DNA of 29,169 nt from assembly GCA_024278415.1 (NCBI GenBank), contig JAJRTI010000366.1, forward strand, positions 1 through 29,169, given 5' to 3'. This document shows positions 1 through 7,354 of this stretch, piece after piece. The notes under the pieces were generated by a model. It was not told the origin of the DNA, ran no database searches, and saw only the letters and a list, made by a program, of their open reading frames with translations. A program made the position numbers and the translations under genes. Every line of letters starts with the position of its first letter. The first letter of the stretch is position 1. The stretch is from Planctomycetota bacterium. Lineage in GTDB: Bacteria > Planctomycetota > Brocadiia > JAJRTI01.

Positions 1-99
1 CACCACCCAGGGTAGCGGCCAGCGTCCGGAACCCTGGGCTAGAAGACAGAAGCCCGTTGGGCTTCGGGATTGCGCTTCCGTTGGTTGAAGCGTAATCCC
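1..99. repeat. Palindromic intergenic repeats at the left edge
   Basis: Three inverted repeats stand in a row. CCCAGGGT at 6-13 pairs exactly with ACCCTGGG at 31-38; AGCCC at 51-55 pairs with GGGCT at 59-63; a 13-base arm at 66-78 pairs with 87-99 with one mismatch around an 8-base loop. The third lies about 80 bases beyond the stop codon of the H-protein gene on the minus strand and could end its transcript, though no T-run follows. The first resembles the hairpin units found around the transposase at 12.8-13.9 kb. I see no gene in 1-178. Confidence 0.6.
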
Positions 100-178
100 G
101 CAAAGGGCGTGATGTCCAAAGCCCGGCGATTGTGGCACTTGGCTGAAATGTTACTCGATGGCTTGAGGCGAAGCACCG

Positions 179-559
179 CTAGGCGTCAGCCACCTGCTTT
201 TCGTACTCCTCCGCGCTCATCAGGCCCGCGAGTGGGGCGTCGCCCAGGGGCTTGACCTTGACCATCCAGCCTTCGCCGTACGGGTCGGAAGAGATGAGGT
301 CCAGCTCGTCGTCCAAGCCCTCGTGGATCTCGACGACCTTCCCGTCGCAGGGCGAGATGAGTTCGGACACGGCCTTCACGGACTCGATCTCGCCAAAGGG
401 CTGGCCCTTGGACACGTCTGCGCCCACCTCCGGCAGGTCGAGGTAGACGAGGTCGGTCAGCTCCTCGACCGCGTGTTTGGTGATGCCAATAACGACAACG
501 TCGCCATCGAGCTTAGCCCATTCGTGCGAATCTTGGTATTGTCGGTCATCGGGCGCCAT
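179..559 (-). CDS. gcvH: Glycine cleavage system H protein
   Basis: The 126-residue product has the usual H-protein length. It is the lipoyl carrier that shuttles the aminomethyl group between the P, T and L proteins of the glycine cleavage system in the cytoplasm. The lipoylation motif GEIESVKAVSE is intact, with the acceptor lysine at residue 62, followed by the typical LISPCDGKVVEIHEGL and LISSDPYGEGWMVKV blocks. The reading frame is open upstream to 595, but the ATG at 559 is chosen because GGGAGA lies just before it and family similarity starts right there (the protein begins APDDRQYQDSHEW). The P, T and L genes are not in the window, so it stands alone here. A TTGACA promoter lies 54 bases upstream. 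The identification is secure. Confidence 0.96.
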   Translation of the reverse strand: MAPDDRQYQDSHEWAKLDGDVVVIGITKHAVEELTDLVYLDLPEVGADVSKGQPFGEIESVKAVSELISPCDGKVVEIHEGLDDELDLISSDPYGEGWMVKVKPLGDAPLAGLMSAEEYEKQVADA

Positions 560-612
560 GGGGAGTCTCCCGCAGCAATGGATCGGTGAGAGCATTTGTC
601 GTGGGAAACAAG

Positions 613-641
613 ATGGTATCAGGGGCTTCTCGGGGTGTCAA
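613..641 (-). promoter_or_regulatory. Promoter for gcvH
   Basis: Read on the minus strand, a perfect -35 box TTGACA (641-636) is followed after 17 bases by TACCAT (618-613). Transcription would start near 606, giving a leader of about 47 bases before the ATG at 559. This is read from the sequence; there is no expression evidence. Confidence 0.72.
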
Positions 642-656
642 CGCGAGCGCTCCAGG

Positions 657-870
657 AGTTTCCCCATGAGATCTGCTGATCCGAGCGGCAGACGCCGCTG
701 GCTTGTAGTAGGGCCATTCATGGCCCGTCAGTAACGCTGAAAAACGGGCGATGAATCGCCCTACTATAAACGCCCCGCGCGTCCCGCACGGCCCCGTGTA
801 CATGACAATCGTTGTAAGAGACCGGTGACGCCATGCTTGCGATAGGACGGGTGGAAACTCTGGGGAAACT
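657..870. repeat. Bipartite palindromic element, copy 1
   Basis: The core at 705-769 is an interrupted palindrome: each half carries its own short hairpin of the form GGGC(G)ATTCATCGCCC, and the two halves also pair with each other through TAGTAGGGC and GCCCTACTA. The outer ends AGTTTCCCCA (657-666) and TGGGGAAACT (861-870) are exact inverted repeats of each other. Related copies sit at 2694-2926 and 23080-23206. The stretch 600-1141 otherwise holds only the two promoters described and no gene I can support. Confidence 0.7.
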
Positions 871-1046
871 AGTGGAGCGCTCATGCAAGGGATGTCCACG
901 CCTGGCGCGACGGTGCGTCTCGCGGTCTTGGTGGCGCGGGATGCCAGCCCGGAGGCCCCCGGCGAGCGCGTCTCGGCGGGGCGGGAGAAGAGCGCCCATC
1001 ACGAGCACGCCCCCCGCGAACATTTTAGATGGCTTGATTCGTATCA

Positions 1047-1075
1047 TTGCATTCCCGCACGCATTCGGCTATGAT
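1047..1075 (+). promoter_or_regulatory. Promoter for the chorismate synthase gene
   Basis: TTGCAT (1047-1052), 17-base spacer, TATGAT (1070-1075). The predicted start near 1082 gives a leader of about 60 bases ending in a strong ribosome-binding site (GGAAGGAG) seven bases before the ATG at 1142. Confidence 0.65.
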
Positions 1076-1141
1076 GCTTCGCCCTCCATTGCGCGGCAAC
1101 TGCCGAATTCGTCACCGAAAGCACCACGGAAGGAGACCGCG

Positions 1142-2470
1142 ATGCTAGGTTGTAGCTACGGATCTATGTTCCAAGTGACCGTCGCCGGCGGCTCATACCA
1201 AGACGGCCTGACGGCCCACATGCAGGGCGTGCCCACGGGCCTGCGTGTGACCGAGGAAGCCATCTACAGCAACCTGCTGTTGCGCAAGCCGGGCCAGGGC
1301 GAACTCGCCTCCCCGCGCCGCGAGCCGGATATCCCGGTCATCTATAGCGGTGTCAACGCGGCCAACACCATGCCGGGGTATGAGAATAAGGGGCTCACCA
1401 ACGGCACGCCGCTCGTCGTCCTGATTCCCAACCTCGACCGGCATTTCGAGCACATCGAGCAGTACCAGGTCACCAACCGCACGCCGCGCCCCGGGCACGC
1501 GTCGTACGCGTCGTTCCAGAAGTACGGCGATTCCGACGACGCGATCGGCGCGGGCTTCTTCAGCGGCCGCTACACCGCGACGATCGTGGCGGCCGGCGCG
1601 GTGGCGCAGCAAGTGCTCAAGGAGCACGGGATCGAGATCGTGTCGTACGTCACGGAAGCCGCAGGCGTGCGCATGGGCGAAATGGACCTCGACACGATCC
1701 GGGAGCGCGTGGCCAAGTTCAAGCAGCTCCGCAAGGACTACGACCCCATCTACAAGCTCGTGTACACGGAAGGCCGCATCACGCCGGAGATGCGCTTCGT
1801 CGAGAAGGTCGCCGCGCTCGCCGAGATCGAGAAGATGATTCCCGACATCCACGCGAACAAGACCTTCGACCAAGACGAAGCGCGCGAGAAATACGGCGTG
1901 CACCCGACCATGAACTGCCCGGACGAGGCCGCCGCGGACGAGATGGTCAAGCGCATCCTCGCGATTCGCGACAGCGGCGATTCCAGCGGCGGCCTGGTCG
2001 AGGTCGTGGCCACCGGCATCCCCGCGGGCATGGGCGAGCCCGTGTTCCGCAAGCTCGATGGCGAGTTGGGCCGCATGCTGAGCATCGGCACCATCAAGGC
2101 CGTCGAGATCGGCGCGGGCTACGCAGTCAAAGACATGACCGGCTGCGAGTGCAACGACCAGATTCGGTCCAAGGACGGCCAGGTCTACTTCGAGTCGAAC
2201 AACGCGGGCGGCATCACCGGCGGGCTCACCACCGGACAGAACATTGTCGCACGCCTGGCCGTGAAGCCTACGCCGACCATCGCCAAGCCGCAGCAGACGA
2301 TCGACAAGGTGACGAAGGAAAACGCGGCCCTCGCGGCGGTCACTCGCCGCGATCCGACCATCGTGGCGCGCGTGTGGCCGGTCGCGGAGGCGTTCACCGC
2401 GATCATTCTGCTCGACCACCTCATGATGCACATGGGCTACCGCGGCATCTCGAAGCGTCCGCTGATGTAG
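1142..2470 (+). CDS. aroC: Divergent chorismate synthase
   Basis: The 442-residue protein matches chorismate synthase along its whole length. The enzyme removes phosphate from EPSP to make chorismate, using reduced FMN, as the last shikimate step. Seen here: LLLRKPGQG near 46-53, RREPD at 59-63, RPGHASY at 116-122, IPAGMGEPVF, SNNAGGITGG, AVKPTPTI and a C-terminal PVAEAF...LLDHLM. It departs from the classic enzyme: the GESHG motif is GGSYQ (residues 16-20), so the invariant histidine is Tyr19; SSARET is replaced by SGRYTA; RHDPC is RRDPT. The histidine of RPGHA (H119) is kept. It is longer than the usual 350-390 residues because of extra sequence around 71-86 and 175-235. The ATG at 1142 is supported by the adjacent GGAAGGAG; the open frame back to 833 is not coding-like. 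It may be the sole AroC of this lineage or a paralogue with another reaction. Confidence 0.88.
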   Translation: MLGCSYGSMFQVTVAGGSYQDGLTAHMQGVPTGLRVTEEAIYSNLLLRKPGQGELASPRREPDIPVIYSGVNAANTMPGYENKGLTNGTPLVVLIPNLDRHFEHIEQYQVTNRTPRPGHASYASFQKYGDSDDAIGAGFFSGRYTATIVAAGAVAQQVLKEHGIEIVSYVTEAAGVRMGEMDLDTIRERVAKFKQLRKDYDPIYKLVYTEGRITPEMRFVEKVAALAEIEKMIPDIHANKTFDQDEAREKYGVHPTMNCPDEAAADEMVKRILAIRDSGDSSGGLVEVVATGIPAGMGEPVFRKLDGELGRMLSIGTIKAVEIGAGYAVKDMTGCECNDQIRSKDGQVYFESNNAGGITGGLTTGQNIVARLAVKPTPTIAKPQQTIDKVTKENAALAAVTRRDPTIVARVWPVAEAFTAIILLDHLMMHMGYRGISKRPLM

Positions 2471-2504
2471 TGTAGCGGCCGTGTGAGGTCTGCACGAGAA
2501 GTTC

Positions 2505-2539
2505 GGCGAAAGCCCATCCCCGAAGGATGGGCTTTCGCC
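2505..2539 (+). terminator. Strong stem-loop after the chorismate synthase gene
   Basis: A perfect 15-bp stem (2505-2519 with 2525-2539) closes a 5-base loop, 35 bases after the stop codon. There is no T-run, so rho-independent function is likely only by position; it may also be one of the repeat hairpins of this genome. Confidence 0.6.
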
Positions 2540-2545
2540 ACTCCT

Positions 2546-2621
2546 GTAGCCGCATTCGCCAGAATGCGGGCGTTCTGTGAGCCGCTTGTCGGTTGATCCG
2601 CCTGCTGGCGCATGCGGCTAC
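2546..2621. repeat. Inverted pair of GTAGCCGCAT hairpin repeats
   Basis: The first unit (2546-2572) starts GTAGCCGCATTC and folds as CCGCATTC (2550-2557) with GAATGCGG (2562-2569) around GCCA. A second, degenerate unit in the opposite orientation occupies about 2599-2621 (ends GCATGCGGCTAC). The same unit occurs at 10028-10053 with a paired base change. Confidence 0.6.
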
Positions 2622-2634
2622 GCACCCAGCGGTC

Positions 2635-2663
2635 TTGCCGCGGCTCGGGGCAGGCATTACAAT
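2635..2663 (+). promoter_or_regulatory. Promoter for the membrane protein gene at 2959
   Basis: TTGCCG (2635-2640), 17 bases, TACAAT (2658-2663). It has the same boxes as the promoter at 15451-15479. Transcription from about 2670 would leave an untranslated leader near 290 bases that contains the bipartite palindrome, which is unusually long. Confidence 0.55.
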
Positions 2664-2693
2664 GCTGTTCGCTCGATACGCCCGACACGCAGA

Positions 2694-2926
2694 GATTTCC
2701 CCATGGGGCACAGGGCGAGACGTCTGGCGCAGCGCGTGCGGCAAGGCACAGCAGGCTCGTGGTAGGGCGATTTATCGCCTGCCGGCCGGCCTGCGGAAAC
2801 GGGCGATGAATCGCCCTACTACGAACGGCCCTGCTCGCCCATTGCGCTCGCATGCACATCGCAGTCGCTACAACCTGCAAGCCACACCGGCCTTGGGATG
2901 CGACCGATGCGTTTTCTGGGGAAACT
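2694..2926. repeat. Bipartite palindromic element, copy 2
   Basis: The core at 2759-2824 has the same plan as copy 1: two short GGGCGAT..ATCGCC hairpins whose outer arms (GTAGGGCGA and TCGCCCTAC) pair with each other. The right end CTGGGGAAACT (2916-2926) is identical over 11 bases to the right end of copy 1 (860-870). The left end has TTTCCCATG at about 2697-2705. Between the promoter at 2635 and the gene start at 2959 I see nothing else. Confidence 0.6.
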
Positions 2927-2958
2927 CGTGTCGACACGCGACTGCCCGCACGCGGCCC

Positions 2959-4578
2959 ATGAATCACGACGAAACTCCCCCTGGCGCCGAGGCCCGGCCA
3001 GTAGGCCGGAAGATCGTGCTGGCCGCCGCGCTCCTCACCGGGGTCTCCATAGCGATCATGCTTGCGCGCGTGCCGCTGGGGGAGCACGTCCACTGGAAGC
3101 AGAACTACGCGGCCGAGCGGTACTGGGCCAACATCGTGCCCGCGGCCTGCTTGCTCGTGGTGTTCAGCGTGTTGGTTGTGTGGTCCTGGGGCCGGCCGCG
3201 GCGCTCCCCCAAGTGGCTTCGGGTGGCTGGCGCAGCCGGACTGGTGGCCCTGGCCGCGTGGGGTTATGTGCTGACGGCCTGCGCGGGCAAGTTCCACGTG
3301 GCGGAGTTCCTCTCGGTCATGACCTTCCCTGCGGCCAACGGATCGTACTACTGCGAGGCCGAACGCATTGGGCCTTACTTCGCCGAGGACCGCAAACGCA
3401 AGCGCGGACTGCCGCTGTTCGAATCGGTGGGAGAGTTCCTCGACGGCTACGCCACCTACGTGCCCAAGGAAGTTTTACCCGGCGACACGATGCGCGTCTT
3501 GACGCATCCGCCCGGCGTCTCGCTATTCTGTTACGCAGTGCAGGTGGTGTTCCGCCGGTTTCCGCAATTCGCCGACAGCCTCATTGTCTTGTATCGATCC
3601 TGTTTCCGGCCGCCGCCCGAGATCAACCCGTTCGTCATGGCCAGTCCCGTGTCTGCGCGGATCTTCGTCGCGTCGACGACGACACTGGGGTTGCTCACGA
3701 TCATGCTGGCAAGCCTAACCGCTCCGCTTGCGGCGGTGGGAGTGCAGCGAATTGGGCAGGGCGGATCGAGGGGTGTGGCGTTTGGTCTGGCCGCGCTCTT
3801 GCCCAGTTTGCACTTGTATAACCCGGGGATTGACCAAGCATTCCCTTTCTTTGCACTGGCCTTCTGGCTCGTGCTGCTCGCGGCCGTCCAGAGACGCAGC
3901 CTGGCCGCGGCCGCGCTATCGGGAGTCGTCTTCTTCTTGTGCATGGGTTTCAGCCTGGCATTCATGGCCGCGCTCGCCGTGCCCATCGTGGCCGCAGCCG
4001 TGGGTTGGATTGGGGCCACGCGCAAACAGGGCTACGCGCCGCGCGCGCTCACGACCGCGGCGTTCTTCGCAGCGGGTCTCCTGGCGTGCGTGCTCATCGC
4101 TTGGCTCGCCACGGGCTACGATACGTTTGGCGCCTGGCTGCGCTGTTACCGCAACAACCGGCAGTTCAACATCGACTCGGCCCGCGGCTACTGGATATGG
4201 CTTTTGTACAATCCCATCCTATTCTTGCTGTTCATTGGCGGGCCGGTAGCGGCGCTGTGGCTGGCCGGCACGTACGCCGCCGTGCGCCGCACGTGGTGCG
4301 GCCATCGTGTCGATGGCAGCGACTGGGTTCCTCTCAGTGTGGCGGCCACCATCGTGCTGCTCCTGGTCTCAGGCGTGAACCGTGGCGAAGTGGAGCGGCT
4401 CTGGATGTTCCTCATGCCCGCGTGTCTGATCGCCGGCTTGGCGGGGCTGCGCGCGCGGTTTGGCCGCGGGGAGGCCCTCGCGCTGATGCTGATGCAGGCG
4501 GCCCAAGTCGCGGTCTTCCGAGTCTGCTACGATGCGTGGGACATTGCGCGTTACCTGTCGGAGGACTTCGGGCGCTGA
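2959..4578 (+). CDS. Polytopic membrane protein, possible GT-C type
   Basis: I do not recognise the family. The 539-residue product has about ten hydrophobic stretches, starting near residues 21-38 (VLAAALLTGVSIAIMLA), then about 57-75 and 90-110, and a dense series from residue 230 on. A hydrophilic region near 120-195 carries THPPGVSLF, which recalls the short proline motifs in extracytoplasmic loops of GT-C glycosyltransferases, but this is weak evidence. The ATG at 2959 is chosen because upstream codons run through a palindromic repeat; the ribosome site is poor, so a later start is possible. It is monocistronic: the stem-loop at 2505 precedes it and the next gene has its own promoter. 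A role in moving or attaching sugars at the envelope is only a guess. Confidence 0.55.
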   Translation: MNHDETPPGAEARPVGRKIVLAAALLTGVSIAIMLARVPLGEHVHWKQNYAAERYWANIVPAACLLVVFSVLVVWSWGRPRRSPKWLRVAGAAGLVALAAWGYVLTACAGKFHVAEFLSVMTFPAANGSYYCEAERIGPYFAEDRKRKRGLPLFESVGEFLDGYATYVPKEVLPGDTMRVLTHPPGVSLFCYAVQVVFRRFPQFADSLIVLYRSCFRPPPEINPFVMASPVSARIFVASTTTLGLLTIMLASLTAPLAAVGVQRIGQGGSRGVAFGLAALLPSLHLYNPGIDQAFPFFALAFWLVLLAAVQRRSLAAAALSGVVFFLCMGFSLAFMAALAVPIVAAAVGWIGATRKQGYAPRALTTAAFFAAGLLACVLIAWLATGYDTFGAWLRCYRNNRQFNIDSARGYWIWLLYNPILFLLFIGGPVAALWLAGTYAAVRRTWCGHRVDGSDWVPLSVAATIVLLLVSGVNRGEVERLWMFLMPACLIAGLAGLRARFGRGEALALMLMQAAQVAVFRVCYDAWDIARYLSEDFGR

Positions 4579-4642
4579 CGCCACCAAGTCCGTGAACATC
4601 GGAGGAATCCCACGGCGAAGCCGGCCCACGGATGCAGAAAGT

Positions 4643-4717
4643 GGAGCGGAATGCCTTCGTATTCCGATGCTTGGGTAGCCACACGGTGAAGACGGAAGGC
4701 GAAGGCCTTTCGCTCCC
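4643..4717. repeat. Large hairpin with GGAGCGGAAYGCCTTC arm
   Basis: The arm at 4643-4658 pairs imperfectly with 4701-4717 (GAAGGCCTTTCGCTCCC). The left arm occurs again at 8523-8538 with one difference. It lies between the membrane protein gene and the next promoter and could terminate the former. Confidence 0.5.
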
Positions 4718-4733
4718 ACGATCTCTGGCCTCA

Positions 4734-4762
4734 TTGACCCGATGCACGGGGTGGCCTATAAT
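4734..4762 (+). promoter_or_regulatory. Near-consensus promoter of the SPFH operon
   Basis: TTGACC (4734-4739), 17 bases, and a perfect TATAAT (4757-4762), the best promoter in the window. The predicted start near 4769 leaves 60 bases before the ATG at 4829. Confidence 0.78.
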
Positions 4763-4828
4763 CCATGCCCCTTGCAGCAGCCAACAGAGTGCGCTGCTGC
4801 CGCCGATTTCTGAAGTCTTCCGACACAC

Positions 4829-6157
4829 ATGGCCCGCTGTAAAGCTATCATCCGAACGGGGCAGCGGTGCCCCCACGACGCGCTTGAGGGGAGCGACTAC
4901 TGCTTCGAGCACGTGCACCTCGAAGCCCTCTTCGAGCAAGCGCGCCGGGCCGCCAGCCATGAACCTTGGTGGCGCAAGCTGCCGTTCCTTCGCAAGGAGT
5001 CCAAGATGCCTTTCGATCCCTCCCAACTCAGCGACCGCGCCAAGGTCCAAATCATCGGCGCCGTGGTCGCGATTGTCGTCCTGGCCGTCCTGCTCACGCG
5101 CTGCGTGAGCTATGCGCGCATCACCGGCGACCAGGTTGCGGTCATCATGAACAACATCACCGGCAAGCCGAAGCTGCACGAGGAGATCGGCGCCATCCTC
5201 TACTTCCCAATCTTCCAAGACGTGTACGTGCTCGACAAGACGCGGCAGACGTTGGAGATGACCGCGGTCAAGGGCCGAGGCGACCGGCCAGGGCAGGACG
5301 ACGTGGCGTTCAAGACGAGCGACGGCAGCGACGTGAACGTGGACATTACGATCAACTACGAAATCGACCCGTCCATGGCCGTGGAGATCCTGGAGACGTC
5401 GGGCGCGGAGGATCCCCTCACGGGGACGGACGCGTACAAGACGAAGTGGATCCGCGACTACGCGCGGACCATCTGCCGCTACAAATTCGGCGAACTCAGC
5501 ACCGAGCAGTTCTATGTCGCGTCCGAGCGAGAGGGCAAGGCCGCCGAGGCGCGAGAGATGCTCAACAAGATGCTGGGTCCGTGGGGGATTCGAGTGACGG
5601 AGGTGATCCCTCAAAGCTTCCGCTTCTACCCCGAGTATGAAGCCAAGATCCGCGAGAAAAAGGAAGCCGACCAAGAGGTGCAGGAGCAAGAGTCCAAGGC
5701 TGAGGCCGCATCAGAGAAGCAGAAGCTCGAGATGATGTCGGCCTCCAAGGAGATGATCCAAGAGGTGGCGCGCTACCAGGGCCAGATCGATCAACGCCGT
5801 GTGGCCGCACAGGCCGACAGGCAGAAGATTATCAGCGAGGCGGATGCCTACGCGACCACGACCCGGGCGGCCGCCGAAGCCGAGTTCACCAAGCTGGAAA
5901 ACGAGGCCAAGGGGATCACGGCGACGAAAGCGGCCGAGGCCGAAGGCATCAAGGCGCTCGTGGCCGCGCTGAGCGGCCCCGGCGGACCCAACTTGGTGAA
6001 GATGGAGTACGCCAAGCAACTGGCCAACCTGCGCTTGACCGGCACGCCCGTGGCCATCGGCGGCTTGATGGAGAAGTTTGAGCACAGCGCAGAGCGCCAG
6101 CGCAAGGCCGCCGCGTCCACACCGTCGGCCGTATCCGAGATACGGCGCACTCAATGA
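4829..6157 (+). CDS. SPFH/band-7 protein with N-terminal Cys/His knuckle
   Basis: The 442-residue protein has four parts: a Cys/His knuckle at 4-28 (C4, C14, C25, H28, spacing x9-x10-x2, resembling the small zinc-binding domain of DUF5763 type); a single membrane helix at about 73-91; a band-7 domain at about 95-265; and a long charged coiled coil at about 265-350 before an Ala/Lys-rich tail. SPFH proteins form large membrane-bound rings or microdomains and often hold proteases or other partners; HflK/HflC are the best-known pair. A second start is obvious: ATG at 5006 (residue 60) has AAGGAG six bases upstream, while the ATG at 4829 has no clear ribosome site. Because the knuckle is well formed, the long start is annotated. 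It heads an operon with another SPFH gene 33 bases downstream. Confidence 0.85.
   Translation: MARCKAIIRTGQRCPHDALEGSDYCFEHVHLEALFEQARRAASHEPWWRKLPFLRKESKMPFDPSQLSDRAKVQIIGAVVAIVVLAVLLTRCVSYARITGDQVAVIMNNITGKPKLHEEIGAILYFPIFQDVYVLDKTRQTLEMTAVKGRGDRPGQDDVAFKTSDGSDVNVDITINYEIDPSMAVEILETSGAEDPLTGTDAYKTKWIRDYARTICRYKFGELSTEQFYVASEREGKAAEAREMLNKMLGPWGIRVTEVIPQSFRFYPEYEAKIREKKEADQEVQEQESKAEAASEKQKLEMMSASKEMIQEVARYQGQIDQRRVAAQADRQKIISEADAYATTTRAAAEAEFTKLENEAKGITATKAAEAEGIKALVAALSGPGGPNLVKMEYAKQLANLRLTGTPVAIGGLMEKFEHSAERQRKAAASTPSAVSEIRRTQ
4994..4999 (+). promoter_or_regulatory. Internal ribosome-binding site before in-frame ATG at 5006
   Basis: AAGGAG with a 6-base gap to ATG 5006-5008, inside and in frame with the SPFH gene that starts at 4829. 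It would make a 383-residue form with the membrane helix and band-7 domain but without the Cys/His knuckle. Confidence 0.6.
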
Positions 6158-6190
6158 CCCAACGCACCCGAACCGTAAGGAAACGGACTC

Positions 6191-7336
6191 ATGGATAAGC
6201 CCCAACCTATCCCCAAGATCGGCTACGCGGTCGCCGCCGTCGTCGTCGTGGCGGTCCTGCTCGCCTCTGTGCGCCTGTGCGTCATCCGCATTCGCCCCGG
6301 CGAGGTCGGTGTCCGCACAGACGTGTTCACCGGCGGCCTCGCCAAGAAGGACTTCGGCCCCGGCTGGCACCGGGACTTTGGGCCGCTCCACCAGTGGGTG
6401 ATCTTCGACTCAACCGTGCAGACGCTGGAACTGTCCCAACAGTCGTTTCGCCCGGACGACCCGCCGGGCGACCAGCTCGCAATCACCACAAACGACGGGA
6501 ACAAGGTGTCGGTGGACGTGACCGTCAAGTACCGCATCAAGGAGGGGGGCGCCCACGTGCTGTACCAGAAAAAAGGAGCGAGCAAGGAGAGCTACCGGCG
6601 CACGTTCCAGGAAAGCGCAATCGACGCCTGTCGGCGCTCGTTTGGCAAGCTGCTGACCGAGGATTTCTACAGCCCCGAAAAGAAGATGGCGAGCTGCGAA
6701 GAGGCCAAGGGCATTCTCCAAGGCCAGGTGGACTCGCTCGCGCTGGAAGTGATCGACGTCCTCATGCGCCGCGTCGAGTTCGACGAGCGGTACGAACGCA
6801 AGATCAAAGACAAGAAACTTGCCGACCAAGACAAGCTGCTGAGCCAGTCGCTCACCAAAGCCGCAGAAAAACGCGGCGAGACCATGGAAATCGAGGCGAC
6901 AACGGAAGCCAAGACGCAGGAGATTGAGGCGCAGAAGAAGGGCAAGATCGTGGAAATGGACGCGGAGCTGGAAAAGGAGTTGGCCGAGATTAAGGCCGAG
7001 GCGGTCAAGTACGAGGCCACGGCCAAGGCCGAGGCCGACCTCTTCGCAGCCGAGCAGCGCGCCAAAGGCCAGTTGCTCATCAAGCAAGCCGAAGCCGAAG
7101 GCGAGCGCTTGCGCAACGAGGCCATGTCCGGCCCGGGAGCAGAGGTGTTGATCGCGCTCGAAGCCGCCAAGAATCTCAAGCTCGGCGACACGGTGGTGTC
7201 CACGCAACTCGTGGACTTCCTCGATATCGAGGCGATCACGCGTAAGTTGGGGCTGCCCACAGAAAAGGCCATGGCGGAGGCCGCTCCCAAGGCCCGCACG
7301 GCCAAACAGAAGCCACGCACCACCGTGGCAAAGTGA
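6191..7336 (+). CDS. Second SPFH/band-7 membrane protein
   Basis: The 381-residue protein has a short cytoplasmic start, one membrane helix at about 11-29 (IGYAVAAVVVVAVLLASV), a band-7 domain at about 30-205 with the typical opening IRPGEVGVRTDVFTGG, and a coiled coil rich in Glu/Lys/Ala at about 210-310, then a short tail ending in basic residues. Its layout mirrors that of the previous gene without the Cys/His knuckle, so the two probably form a mixed complex in the way HflK and HflC do; that pairing is inference from order and architecture. AAGGA lies before the ATG, and the gap to the upstream stop is 33 bases, so both are read from the promoter at 4734. It is not close enough to HflC to use that name. 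Confidence 0.85.
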   Translation: MDKPQPIPKIGYAVAAVVVVAVLLASVRLCVIRIRPGEVGVRTDVFTGGLAKKDFGPGWHRDFGPLHQWVIFDSTVQTLELSQQSFRPDDPPGDQLAITTNDGNKVSVDVTVKYRIKEGGAHVLYQKKGASKESYRRTFQESAIDACRRSFGKLLTEDFYSPEKKMASCEEAKGILQGQVDSLALEVIDVLMRRVEFDERYERKIKDKKLADQDKLLSQSLTKAAEKRGETMEIEATTEAKTQEIEAQKKGKIVEMDAELEKELAEIKAEAVKYEATAKAEADLFAAEQRAKGQLLIKQAEAEGERLRNEAMSGPGAEVLIALEAAKNLKLGDTVVSTQLVDFLDIEAITRKLGLPTEKAMAEAAPKARTAKQKPRTTVAK

Positions 7337-7354
7337 CCCCCAGCGGAGCAAGAT

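Noticed and set aside
833..1141. N-terminal extension of the chorismate synthase by 103 residues
   Set aside because: The stretch spans the promoter, has no family similarity, and a strong ribosome site marks the ATG at 1142.
1193..2431. Long open frame on the minus strand opposite the chorismate synthase gene
   Set aside because: It mirrors a secure gene, is rich in His/Arg/Asp/Val/Leu as GC-rich antisense frames are, and shows no family motif.
4412..5689. Open frame of 425 codons on the minus strand
   Set aside because: It crosses a hairpin, a promoter and the start of the SPFH gene and has only low-complexity antisense sequence.
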